A model generated the notes under the pieces. That model had not been told where the DNA came from. It saw only the letters and a program-made list of their open reading frames with translations, and made no database searches. A stretch of 64,000 nt of DNA from Hawksworthiomyces lignivorus (taxonomy: Eukaryota > Ascomycota > Sordariomycetes > Ophiostomatales > Ophiostomataceae). Both the position numbers and the translations under genes were made by a program. The DNA lies in the NCBI GenBank assembly GCA_002917075.1, contig NTMA01000029.1, forward strand, positions 312,810 to 376,809, in the 5' to 3' direction. Below are positions 22,709-33,526 of the stretch, piece by piece; position 1 is the stretch's first letter; each line of letters begins with the position of its first letter.

Positions 22709-23781
22709 AGGCTTTCTTGGAGTGTTGGCAGCCACCAAATAAATTTGTTGAAAGTCTGCGCAACTCTCTCTGTCTCTGAGACGCAATTTCGAGGAGGCTG
22801 CTCATCTTACTTTTTCGATCACTACACTGCGTTAAAGAAATGCAAAAAAAAACCTTGTTTGGATAAGGTGTGAGGAAATATGCACAGACAAATTTGGATC
22901 TCAAGCGACCGGTAGTTATGGCAATATTCACATGGGATGCGGCAACGCAGTTTACATTTATTTCCCCTTCGATACCACCATTTTTTCAGAAACATTTTGG
23001 TTTCATATGGCGCAAAAAATAGCGAAAGAATGAACGATAACAACGATACAGACATATGAGCAATGTATTAGGAGAGGATCTATGATCTTGAGCGCAGTTA
23101 AGCTGGGTTTGTTTTTCAGAGGGGTTGGTTGCGTTGCATTTCGGCTTCCATTTCTTCCATGTTCTAGTCCTTTTCCCGACAGCTCTAGCGACAAGTGAAT
23201 TTGGTTTCTAAAGTTGAGCTGGTTGACTTATGCGATTCTGTATCTTGCGTTTATTTTTATTTTCTCTTTCTTGCGACTGGTGTAAAATGGGAGCTACCGG
23301 AGGGAGGTACGCGTGCTTTGCAAGCTCTGATGGAAATCTTTATACCCACACATGTTTACTCTATTGCTATCAATAACAATAAATTTCTTTTCCACTCTCT
23401 AATCCCAGTGCCTTAAATTTAAGCTAGCACCCTGACACTTGCTATCTGCAGCATCAGATAGTACTTGGGCAGAATCCAAGCGGGCTTCTGTGGACAGGCC
23501 GTTTCTTTTATCCCTTGACTCTCTCTGCGTGACTTTCCTGGCACTCGTATGACGCATCTCGCCATAAATATGAACATCCTCCTCAGTCTCCAGATGAGAG
23601 TCGCAGGATTTTATGGTCAGGTGGAAACGGAATCAGACCTATTACCGATACATTTCCAAATACAGGTTACCATATGTCAACGGTGCGTAACACGAAGCAA
23701 TGTATGTGGAATCGCGCAGAAGAAATTAAATTAGAAGATAAAATACCAACATAGAAATGTCAACGTAATCGCTCATCTTTT
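22709..23781. other. Convergent intergenic interval
   Basis: About 1.1 kb of AT-rich DNA between the plus-strand microprotein and the minus-strand AtuA-like gene. No recognisable gene. It should contain both 3' UTRs. Confidence 0.4.
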
Positions 23782-26017
23782 TTACAGATCCAGCTTCAGA
23801 TTCATCAGCGGCTTGTGCTTCTGCGAGCCGTGCACGTCGTTCTCCATATACCCACCCGATGCCGCCGGCTTACCATTGCGCATCCGCGGCAGGGTGGCTT
23901 TGAAGGCCAGCGCTTGGTCAAAAAAGCCGCAGTAGACAATTTGGTCGACGGAGATACCGTAGAGGCTCGAAATGCACTCCGGCGTAAGGACGCCAGCGGC
24001 TTTGACGCGATTGTACGTGGCCGGGTCGTCAAACATGACGTCGAGGGTGATCTCGTACGGCCCGGAGTTCTTGGAGCGTATGATCTTAGCTAGGTCCCCG
24101 ACCGTCTGTGTAGTGTGGGTTGGCACTGCAATACCATTAACACCGCTCTTCTTGGTTTGGACCTCATTAGCACCTTTGCTGCTGCTTCCGTTGGTGCCAG
24201 TGGTGCTGCTGTCAGGAGCGGTACCATTCGTGATATTCGCACCGTTCGAAGAAGTGGACGCTGCCGCCGCTGCCGCCGCTGCCGAAGGCGATGAAATCAC
24301 TGGGAGCGGTCCGTGAGAACGGGATTCGCCTGAGTAAGCGGCCACTCGCTCGCCGTTTCCAGACCAGGATGCCTGCCATCGGAACAGTGGCGCGCCGGGT
24401 TCCTGAATTTCGTTGGCCTTCGTAACTTGGCCAGCTGGAAGCTCAGAAGCTCCTTCTTCGCCTTTTACCAAGCTCATGACATGGTACAACGAAAATTCAG
24501 CGCAGGGTCCCATCTCGATCTCCATCTTGCCACCAATTCCCATGCCGAAGTTGCCGCTGGTAGCTTTCTGGCCCTTATAAGGACCATGAGTACAGCCGAT
24601 ACGGGCTGCTGATGCAATGCTATTTGCCAAGGTTTGGGTCTCGGCCAGGGCCTCACCAACAATAAATACCACAGCAGGCTGCACATATGGGGCCTGCGTC
24701 TGGAGAGCGGCAGCACCGTAACCATGGTCCTTTCCATCGTATATGTGGAAATCTAGCTGCCAGGAGCTGCGATCTAGACTCTTATGTTGCTGCGCGACGT
24801 ATGCTTTAATAAGCGCGAGAGCTTTGGATAGCTGTGGAATCAAGATAGGGTCGCAGAAGGAGCCCATGAAGATAGAGCGGTAGCCCATTTGGCGAGCGCC
24901 TTCCAGCTTTACCGTGTAAGACAATGGGTTGTCGTTTTCATCAATGTTGTTCCACGACGGCTCGAAAGTTGACCCATAGACGTGGACGGATACTCCATCA
25001 GGCAAAGATTTGTAAACTGCCTCGGTCAGGTTCAGGTCACCACCGGGGCCGGCAAGTTTGTCTGGCCGCGACTTCTCATAAAGCGTGTGGGCCGCTACGC
25101 TCAAAGGCACGCATACTGCACCCGCAGCTAGTGGCCGAACATCAAAGCTACCATCATCATAGATGGTGGCCATGGAAGACTTGCTCTTGGGCGTAGCGCA
25201 GATGCCGCCACACTCCATGATCTTGCCCATATGTGTGAACCCGCCGAGCACATCTAGTGCCAATGAGAGCACAGCCCGATCACCGTGTTGCTGCTTCTGG
25301 AAAGCACAATGTGCGGTGAATGCGACGTATGGGGATGGATCGTAGGCGCGACCGCCGATGACAACATCAAAGTCAGGATGGGCTGCCATTGCCTGGACGA
25401 ACGGCTCTGGACCCATCTGGGCAACGATTGTTTTAGTAGCTTTCACATCTTCCACGGTCAATTCCGGCACGCATGGCCCGCAGCCTGCAATTCGCTTGGC
25501 TGCGAGCCGATCGAGAACGAAGCTGTGCTCAATGTCGCTATAGATGGCGAGCACTTTGAGCTTAAGGTCCCTAGAAGCGCGAGATACATACTTGTTAGTT
25601 TCGGTTTGCCTTACAAACCCACAAAAGTAGTTAAACCATCACTTACTGCTCCTCCTCGAGGATCTCTGAGATAATTTGCACAAACTCCTGAACGTGGGCA
25701 TCTGAACCATCTCCACCAGCCGAACTAAGCAACAGCGGCACGCCACAGGCACGAACAGCCTTAATTAAGGAGTGCAAATCTCGAGAATACGAAGATCGCG
25801 GGCAGGTCATGGTACCTAGCGCTAGTTTGGACGGCCCTGAATCAGTTGAACCGGAGTCGAGGATGATAGCCGTTGGAACGTCCGGCCAAGCTTGTTTGGC
25901 CAGGTCCAGCCCGCGATAGAGCTCGTCTTCTTCGAAGCCATACCCAAGCATTCCTACGGGCGTGATGATTTGGCAAAGGGGCTTTTGGGGCGAGCCCTCG
26001 GAAAATGTTGAACTCAT
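23782..26017 (-). CDS. AtuA-like (DUF1446) acyclic-terpene-utilisation family protein
   Basis: Two exons (26017-25647 and 25570-23782) joined in phase 2 give 719 aa. The main part (about residues 14-450) matches the AtuA/DUF1446 family: GMLGYGFEEDELYRGLDLAK, LLLSSAGGDGSDAHV, DVVIGGRAYDPSPYVAF, ALDVLGGFTHMGKIMECGG and YDDGSFDVRPL. After a low-complexity Ala/Ser/Asn linker comes the AtuA-like ferredoxin-fold C-terminal domain (VGDLAKIIRSKNSGPYEITLDVMFDD). In Pseudomonas, AtuA belongs to the citronellol/geraniol degradation operon; its exact reaction is unclear. Here the gene is next to a Zn2Cys6 regulator and has a palindromic site about 240 bp upstream of the start. A catabolic role is inferred from family and context. 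Confidence 0.87.
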
Positions 26018-26456
26018 TTTGTAGTCTTGTAATGCAGTTATCTTGTGCTTGTCGTTACATGCGTGTTCTCTTTGTTAATGTTGTTTCTGTTGCTGCTGTT
26101 GGTCTCTCTCCCCAGATCTGATTCACAGGTCTGCTTTTAAGTTGAAAGCAGCAGTGGGATAAATAAGCTTCGCTTTTCTACTTTGAAGCTGTCAAGCAGC
26201 TTGTGTTAGTGTAAGGTCTCCGCAGCTCTGGGCAGTTCTCTGCTCTGAGGTACCGAAGCGAATTTCGCTTCGGTGATTTTGTACCCACTTATACCGAATT
26301 CGGAAAGTACTTGATGCAAAAAATCGCCGCCGGAGTTTGATCCACGTACTCCGTAATCCGTATGCCACATCCAGCAAGCAGTTGGTATTAACGGGAATGT
26401 TTACTCCTTATCCTTTCTGAACTTGGCATATCATTTTTTTTTAATCTACATACTGG
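26018..26456. other. Promoter interval of the AtuA-like gene
   Basis: A 439-bp interval between the AtuA-like start and the regulator's 3' end. It contains the 15-bp palindrome at 26256-26270 and a half-site TTCGCTT at 26169-26175. Confidence 0.55.
26253..26273. promoter_or_regulatory. Palindromic candidate operator upstream of AtuA-like gene
   Basis: Two 10-bp arms (CCGAAGCGAA and TTCGCTTCGG) form a perfect inverted repeat around a single T. The central 15-mer AAGCGAATTTCGCTT (26256-26270) is identical to one at 30563-30577 in the next cluster promoter. It lies about 240 bp before the AtuA-like start codon. Binding by the adjacent Zn2Cys6 regulator is inferred, not shown. Confidence 0.6.
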
Positions 26457-28725
26457 TCAGATCGGATTCCAAGTAGGCGCACGGAACAGATTCATGAAAT
26501 CGTCTGCTTCGTTGTACCAGGTGCTCCAATCCATAGATATATCCTCAATACCCCACCCCGATAGTGCCTCTTCTTCCAATACGCTAAAAGAGCCTTGATG
26601 TGATATAGAATGATTCAGCTGGGTGTCAACAGATGCGTTGACTAGCTGTGGTTGCACTGGATGTTCAGGCTGTGGTCGAGTTTGTGCATCTGCAGTAACT
26701 GGCGAGCCGCTCTGTGGGAGCTCTTTGTCTGGTCCCTCCAGATACTTGCGAGCAAATCTCTTACGAATGATCCAAGCGACCTCCATGCATTTATCGACAA
26801 TATTGGCAATCGGTGACTGCAGAGAATCTTCTAAATCGGACGCCAACGTATCGTCTTCGATGTAATAAAAGATGAGTTTCAGAAAGCGGTGACACCGACC
26901 GTTCTCATCTGTGGGATCGCGAGAAATGGTTATGAAAGCGTTAAGGGCTTTCTTAATGCGAGTGCGTGCCAGATTTCGATCTTGATCGGATGCGTGGTTT
27001 TCCCTGCGCAGCGCCAGAAACATGAGCAAGAACACCACGGCTGTCAGATGCATGTGGTAGTAATGCTTTGGCAGACACTGTTTCTCTAACGGAATATGCC
27101 ACCATTTGTCTTCTCCAGCAGCTGCTGTGTTGTTTTCGTCTTCTTGCAGGTATTCAGCAAAAGTATCGATAAGTGTGACGGCGCACTGGAGCGACTTTTG
27201 CCATGATACCTGCACAAATATGTCTGTGTCGACTCCAGGAGCAGAGCTTCGCTTTGGTCCTATTAGTAAAGGTTCATACAGTCGTAACTTAGCCGCCAAG
27301 ATATCTACATGCGTGAAAAATGATAATTGGCGGCCGTCTCTTGTCTGATTTTGTTTGATAGCATCAAGCTCTTTCTCCAACAGGTCAACCAGAGATGTTT
27401 GCGATGCAAAGTTAGCCGAATCTGCCATGATCGAGGATGTCCGAAAGACGAAAGACTGAAGCTCAAGTCGGGCAAGAAACGCATCAGGTAAAGTATTTCC
27501 TACGCGAAGTCTAACACTCGGTTCCAACGATGCAACAGCGCTCATTGGCGGTGGCAGACCCATATCCGTAGCCAGTCTTCTCTTGTTAACATTCACAAGA
27601 AACCAGAAAGGTACTTTAAATGAGCCATGCGGCAGTGGGAATACGTGACTCACATATTGCTGATCAAAAAACAGCCCAGCCATGTTTTGAAGCGGGCAGA
27701 TGCATCACCAGGCTTTTCTATGTCCCCTATAGAGGAATACCACCATGTGCCTTCTGCCTCGTGTAGTCGTAGATGAATGGCAGAGCTTACGGCCAGACCG
27801 CAGTAGTACCAGCTTGGGTCGTCTTTCTGCGTTTCGACGGGGAGTGGCCAGACTGAGAGGATGAGAAGTACCTGTACCATATAGACAGTTCGGCATGGCT
27901 TCAAAAGAAACCCAGCTAGCAAATTCATGTAAGGAATTCGTAGTGTGTCAAAATCCTGAGTGTGTGCGGGATGATAATGTGCTGCAGTTACGATAATTGT
28001 CCAAAACAGCAGCGAGCTGTCGGCCTTGACGTCCTCAATGGGTTTCTCAATATCTGGTATTGGAAATAGAGGGAGAAATACACGAATAAAACTACCGCCT
28101 GTCGTCAGTAGACATTAGATATAAATTTCAAAGGTGAATAGTCTCCATACAATTGAAACAGTGCTTGAGCAGTTTGCTGGTCAAGATGAGCATCGCCGAG
28201 AGCATATCTTGCATCTTCCTGATGTATGGAGTTATTCTGTAGCTGTGCCACGGAAGGAGACTCCGATTCGTTAGGCGAAGTCGTGGCAGAAGCATCTCTT
28301 GCACTCTGATTGTTGTGAAGCGAGTCAACGATGCGCCGCAGCTGCTCTTTTTCTTCTATCAACTTTTCCAAGGCTCTGGCTCATTTTTTGTTAGTTGTTG
28401 GCCTCTGATTAACGTGTCTCACTGTTTGGGACACAATTGCGTTACCCTCTTACTGGCCGCCTTTTGAAAGAAGAATCGAAAAGACACTTCTTGCAGCGTT
28501 TCTCACAGCGGGTACACGGGCTCGGATACCGCTGTGCGGCATCACAACGGAGCTAAATTGGACGTCAGACTGCAGCCAGTACCAGCGCTCAATCTTGGAG
28601 TCTTGTTACTGAATTCGACATACCTTGACCTGACGGCATGTTGTACAGGCCATAGAACACCGCTTAGACGCCGAGGCGACCGAAAAGGCTGGAGTCAGCG
28701 ATTGCTCCATGGTTTCTACGCGCAT
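26457..28725 (-). CDS. Zn2Cys6 (fungal-specific) transcription factor
   Basis: Five exons (28725-28624, 28552-28446, 28375-28151, 28091-27654, 27579-26457) give 664 aa. The binuclear zinc cluster has all six Cys (27, 30, 37, 47, 50, 57; spacing C2C6C9C2C6C). It is split by intron 1 right after CRQVK. A linker and coiled-coil follow (ALEKLIEEKEQLRRIVDSL), the usual dimerisation element. The middle region has FLPLFPIPDIEKP and LLFWTIIVTAAHYH, characteristic of the fungal TF regulatory domain, then YPYMNLL-like helices and a C-terminal acidic tail. An in-frame TAG lies just upstream of the start. Its position inside the cluster suggests it is the pathway regulator. Each splice was chosen to restore conserved sequence, and the total is in frame. 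Confidence 0.88.
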
Positions 28726-29250
28726 GATCTTATACTAGTCGCAGCGCTAACACGGAGAGATTTCAAGAGAATAGATTTGAAGAGTAGGAAGAGGAGCAGT
28801 TATGAATATTCAGAAACCAGAGTAAATGATCTCTTTCTAACAGCTGCCAGCCCGTCGACTGTGATGTTCATTTAGGGAGAATCAGTCGAGAACAAAGGGC
28901 TTGCTAATTCGGGTTTTGGGGGCGACTTTGCGGGGACTCGTTTCAAAGCACAGTGCGTATTCTTGATATGTCAGGAACATTTACAATTAGCACGGTATCT
29001 TGAGGCTGTGGCTATGCAAATTGCGTACTTCACCGGAGTTACACATTATATCTCAGGCAAGATAAACCAAAAAAAACTAGATTGCCTAGATATCATGGTG
29101 TGCTCTCCTTTTGATACGCGTAACGAATTCTATATTTAGATAGACTCATTCAACATACGAATTGTGTTGTCTTGGCATATCAAGCTTCCAGGACATTTGT
29201 CCACGCTCTCCAGCAACTTCTCTTTCTCCCTCCCGGTCTCGTTTAGCGTT
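28726..29250. other. Promoter interval of the regulator gene
   Basis: A 525-bp interval between the regulator start and the hydrolase 3' end. I did not find the 15-bp palindrome of the other cluster promoters here, so autoregulation through that site is not supported. Confidence 0.4.
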
Positions 29251-30240
29251 CTAAATTTCTCTCCCAGCATCCTTCTCGAGACAAGTCTTTATAAAATAAA
29301 GTGCGTATGGCCGCAGTTTAGAGCCTTCATGAGCAATTCCGTCGACGATTTCGAGTTCAGCCTCGATTCCATCTTCTTTCCATGAAACATACAACTTGCG
29401 TATAGTTTCCAATCTATTCTCAAACGTCAGAGGTAAACTTCCGATTTTTTTGGTAGTAGAGAGACCGGGTTCTAGATTGCGTCTTCCATCGTCTTCTATT
29501 GTTCGGACCGATGCGGCTGCTGACTTTGCTTTAAAGTCCCGCAGCCACGCCAAGAATTCAGCACCGCCGTGGATTTGCCTGTCGTCGCCTCCAATGACAA
29601 GCTGAACTGGAACCTGACGTATCTGATCCTTGTTAATTTCTCGGTCGAATATTGAGTTCACGTCCTGCACTCCTGCGGGCCATGGCTTTGTGGCATCTAG
29701 AAAGGTCGGTCGTCCAGGTGCGCCGACGCTGGCAGCAGCCAATCGTTCCGGATAAAGATACAGGAACCGATTGACGAACTGCCCTCCACCTGAGAACCCA
29801 AGCAGGTAGAACTTTTCAGTGGAAATTCCCGGCCAACTTTGATTCACTTCGTCCAAAATAGACAGCAGTATGCGGTCTGCGTCCAGGGTCTTGGACCGGA
29901 GCGTCTTATAGGCGTCGAGGTCATTGGCATCGTCAAGGCCGGTTGGGAAAAACGGTGCCAGCACTGCGCAGGAGTTGGTCTCTGCATAGTTGAGCAGATC
30001 GCTCGAGAGTGCTTGAATATCTCGCCCGGTGCCGTGAATCCAGACGACGAGAGGTAATTTCTTATCGTCGGTCGTGGGGCCGTTTGCTGTGAATTTGGTA
30101 GGATACTTAGTTGGTGGGATATACATTCCGTAGGAAATGCGGGTATCAGCTGCTGCAATGCGCCATGGTATTAGGCCAGTCAGGTATACAGCCTTAAGAA
30201 ATCTAGCAGGCACGTCTAGTGTGGACAGGCGTCTCTCCAT
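29251..30240 (-). CDS. Alpha/beta hydrolase (esterase/depolymerase-like)
   Basis: A single-exon 329-aa protein. The fold landmarks are in order: oxyanion-hole HGTGRD near residue 70, nucleophile elbow GFSGGGQ near residue 150 (Ser in GxSxG), acid in VIGGDDRQ, and His in GIAHEG near residue 308. This is the serine-hydrolase triad. The HGTG plus GFSGGGQF style resembles LpqC/PHB-depolymerase-like and related carboxylesterases. No signal peptide is obvious, so it is likely intracellular. It belongs to the putative cluster, where it could cleave an ester or lactone intermediate; that is inference. Candidate operators lie upstream. Confidence 0.82.
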   Translation of the reverse strand: MERRLSTLDVPARFLKAVYLTGLIPWRIAAADTRISYGMYIPPTKYPTKFTANGPTTDDKKLPLVVWIHGTGRDIQALSSDLLNYAETNSCAVLAPFFPTGLDDANDLDAYKTLRSKTLDADRILLSILDEVNQSWPGISTEKFYLLGFSGGGQFVNRFLYLYPERLAAASVGAPGRPTFLDATKPWPAGVQDVNSIFDREINKDQIRQVPVQLVIGGDDRQIHGGAEFLAWLRDFKAKSAAASVRTIEDDGRRNLEPGLSTTKKIGSLPLTFENRLETIRKLYVSWKEDGIEAELEIVDGIAHEGSKLRPYALYFIKTCLEKDAGREI

Positions 30241-31273
30241 GGCTGCAGTATTGTGAAAAGATTGCGCTGCTTTCTTATGCTGATGCCTCGGTTCAATTTT
30301 GATTTATTTCATATGCAATTCCATCTCCAGTCCGCATGCAAATGCATTTCGTCACTGCTTCTTTTTATATGATCCAAAACGGCATAGATATCCTACATAG
30401 TATACTACCGGCTTTGTTTTACAAGATCGTAAATGGGATGATGTCGCTAAGGGTCGATGTCGAGCGAAGTGGGGATTACAGAGTACTGTTGTCTGGCACT
30501 AACACAAAAACAAGCCGTGCCGAAATTCGCTTCGTGCTCCATATTTATTCACCCCCTTTGTCAAGCGAATTTCGCTTCAACCCCAGCCTTGTGGGGAGCG
30601 GAGAAATAGATACCAACGGCGGACAACCCCGGATTCGCTTCTATCAAGTATAACTAGTTTTGACTTGTGATTGCCGTCTTTGGCTTGAGCATTTCGAGAT
30701 TTATTGCGGGGAGATCTTGGCTCTATTGGATATGGTGTAGGCTTCAGAATACAAAATCGTGGCATATCCGAGGGAAAATAGAGAAGGCAGTTTTCTGAGT
30801 TGATAAATATGAATCATACTCTTTTCTGTCTTTTACGATTCAAATTATAATGCGTTTACTGAGACAAAATAGAAGTTTATGAACATCCACTTATGTGCCT
30901 AGGTCTTGTGATCTTGTAGTTTTCGTCTTCGCTCCTAATGTACTCGGTCCAAGAAAATTTATTCACATCAGCGACATCCCCGGATCATTCTGATTTTCGA
31001 TCTCTTCCTGTGATTGCAAAGCCTCGCCAAAATTCGCTAACTCCATATCCCCCGCATTTACTCGAAGCTGGCAAGCTATTATTAGTCCTCTTCTCCAGTC
31101 TGTTCTCTCCCGGTGTTTTTGATTCAAAGCCAGCTGCCAATGCTTGTCTGTTTTTGTTATTGTTTGTCTTGACAGATAAGAAAAAGGAACAGAACAGAAA
31201 GGGGCAAACTGAGATATCCTACGCCATCTATGTAATTGCTTAATTTAGCATCACCCTTGTTCACCAAGACGAC
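30241..31273. other. Divergent promoter region of hydrolase and transporter
   Basis: A 1.0 kb region between divergent starts. It holds one perfect copy of the cluster palindrome (30563-30577), a 12/15 copy (30518-30532), a half-site (30633-30640) and a weak 10/15 copy (31025-31039). No gene seen. Confidence 0.55.
30518..30577. promoter_or_regulatory. Clustered palindromic candidate operators
   Basis: A perfect 15-bp inverted repeat AAGCGAATTTCGCTT lies at 30563-30577, identical to that upstream of the AtuA-like gene. A second site at 30518-30532 matches its reverse complement at 12 of 15 positions. Both lie 280-340 bp upstream of the hydrolase start and about 700 bp from the transporter start. 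Confidence 0.6.
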
Positions 31274-33261
31274 ATGACATCAACAATACCAGAGAAAGAA
31301 GCACAAGCGCAAGAGTTGGAGATTCTGAAAATGGAATCTGCCAAGGTTGAAGTCGATATCACCAGTGATGTCGATCCAGCTTTGGAACGGCGGGTGCTCT
31401 GGAAGCTGGACTTGTTTATCCTCCCAGTGATATCGAGTGTCTACTTTTTTGCCGCTATGGTGTGTTGATATCGAGATGCATACTGCACTGTCTACTACAG
31501 GATAAGAGATTAAGCACTAACAAACTACAAAAGGGTCGCTCTGATATTGCCAACGCCTAGATCGCTGGCATGTCGTAGGAACTTAATTTATCTCCAAAAG
31601 CTTATTCGGACGCGGCCACGATGTTCCTCGTGGCATATATTATCTTTCAGCTTCCAGGAACAATCCTTGTCCGGCAAATCGGTGCTTCTCTTCAATTCTG
31701 TCTAGCAATGATTTGTGTACGTACAGTGGTACTCCTTTCAGCAAAGTCAAAGCAAGAATAACTACGATTATGGCTCTCGTACTGACATCAGTTCAGTGGG
31801 GACTCTTTACAGTCTTGTCGGTTGTCATCCATACAAGCGGCTCACTCTTGGCAATGCGGTTTCTTGTTGGCATGGCTGAAGCCTTCGTACAAGGGGCGGT
31901 ATTCTGTACGTGCAAGCTTCCAACGGTTCTATCTTTTTGTCTTCAATCCTCTTGAAAATTACTTGATTTCCACGCTGAAAGGTCTTTTCTCTTGCCACGT
32001 AGATCTTTCTTTCTTCTACAAGTATCGAGAGCTAGCACAAGAGGTGCCATCTTCTACTCCATGTCGATGATAGCCGGAGCCTTCAACGGTCTGATTGCCT
32101 ACGCTATCTTCAAAAACCTCAACGGCGCCCACGGATGGCTGGCTTGGAGGTGGATTTTTCTGATTGAAGGTGTTCTCCCAATTGGCTTTGCATTTGTGGT
32201 GCTTATCTTACTGCCATCTACCCCGTTTAAGATTCGCTTTGGGTTCACAAAAGAGGAAAAGGCGCACGTTATTGTCCGTAGCCTGGCTACGCACAACGTC
32301 GCCGAATATAAAATGCAGTGGAAGAAAGTTCCCTTGATTCTGCTTAGCATTTACTTTTGGCTCTTTACGATCATATCGTGCGGTAGCCATTTCTGCGTGG
32401 GATCGCTGTCTAATTTCTTACCATCAATTGTCCTGGCAAGTTTCTAGATAACGCTTTCTTTTTCGAGTGCTGATATCAACCGTTAATATCTTGCTAATGA
32501 ATCATTTATTCGTCTTTTAGAGCTTCGGATACGATTTAGTGAATGCCCAGCTGTTTAGCGTCATTGTATATGCCTCTGCTGCCGTTGGGACCATTTTCTG
32601 GTCCCGGGTGGTGGATGTGACAGGCGCTCGCAGCTTGACGATGATAGGTGCAACGGCTGGTGGTGTTGTGGGATATGCCATCTTGATCAGCGTAGAGAAT
32701 CACAAGGTGCAGATGTTTGCTACATGCCTGGCTGCGTTCTCTATGTTTCCTACAATCACGCTTCAGCTCTCTTAGGCAGCGACTTGTTTTGCGGGCTACA
32801 CCCGCAGGTATGTCTGAAAAGTCTTTATTTATGTGCTTGCATCACTAACTCCATTACAGAGGTGCTAGCTTTGCGTTTTTCAATGTTTTCTCTCAGTGTT
32901 TGGCAATTGCTGGCACACAAGCTTACAATGATCCGCCATACTGTAGGTCCTTCACCTAATGACATATGGCAAAGCAGCACTCGCTAACTTCCTACTTTTT
33001 TCGTTAGACCGACAAGGCCATTCTGTTTCCTTGGGAACGTGTGCCGCCATCCTAATCTTCACTGTTCTCTTGCGATTTTACCTCCAATATGGCAACAAGC
33101 AGAAGCTTGACATGCCGGGGGAGAAGCTTGCTCGCCTCCGCCAGCAAACTATCGAAGAGCTTGGAGATTTGCACCCCGGTATGGATGATTCTTCGTTAGA
33201 CCTTTTATTTCTTCCCGGGCCTTTGCTGACTCCCATGCCAGATTTCTTCTACGAAATATAA
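31274..33261 (+). pseudogene. ACS-family MFS transporter pseudogene
   Basis: The reconstructed product is an allantoate/nicotinate-type anion:cation symporter with FFAAM-GRSDIANA, YSDAATMFLVAYIIFQLPGT, RFLVGMAEAFVQGAVF, WRWIFLIEGVLP and CFAGYTRRGASFAFFN blocks across about seven exons. It is disrupted by TAG at 31558-31560 and 31576-31578, TAG at 32773-32775 where the family has Trp, and a one-base deletion near 32031-32041 between YKYRELA and RGAIFYS. One intron would need a GC donor (GCAAGT near 32434). Splice sites otherwise look intact, suggesting recent loss. Each stop can be explained by C-to-T at CpA on one strand. Family transporters sit in the plasma membrane and import small organic anions, so it may once have supplied the cluster's substrate. 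Confidence 0.82.
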
Positions 33262-33526
33262 GCGGTTATGTGACGCTTTTGTAAAGTGTAATAGTACCTA
33301 CTCTGCCATGGCATTTCAAAGGAGAAAAGACTTTCTTTCAGAAAGAGATTGCGATACCAAGGGAAAAATTACGTAGTCACATTTATGTATATATACGTTC
33401 GCACGTTTATACGTTCATACGCGAGCCCTCAAAAGGATAAACTTAAATGTCATTTTTAGTATCTTGCTTCTCTTTGTTCCTACTACTGACAAGCTGGAGC
33501 ATGGCACGAATATCCAACTCCGCATC

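Noticed and set aside
31558..31578. Stop-codon recoding as an explanation for the TAG codons in the transporter
   Set aside because: A frameshift elsewhere in the same gene and normal TAG use as terminators in neighbouring genes make simple pseudogene decay far more likely.
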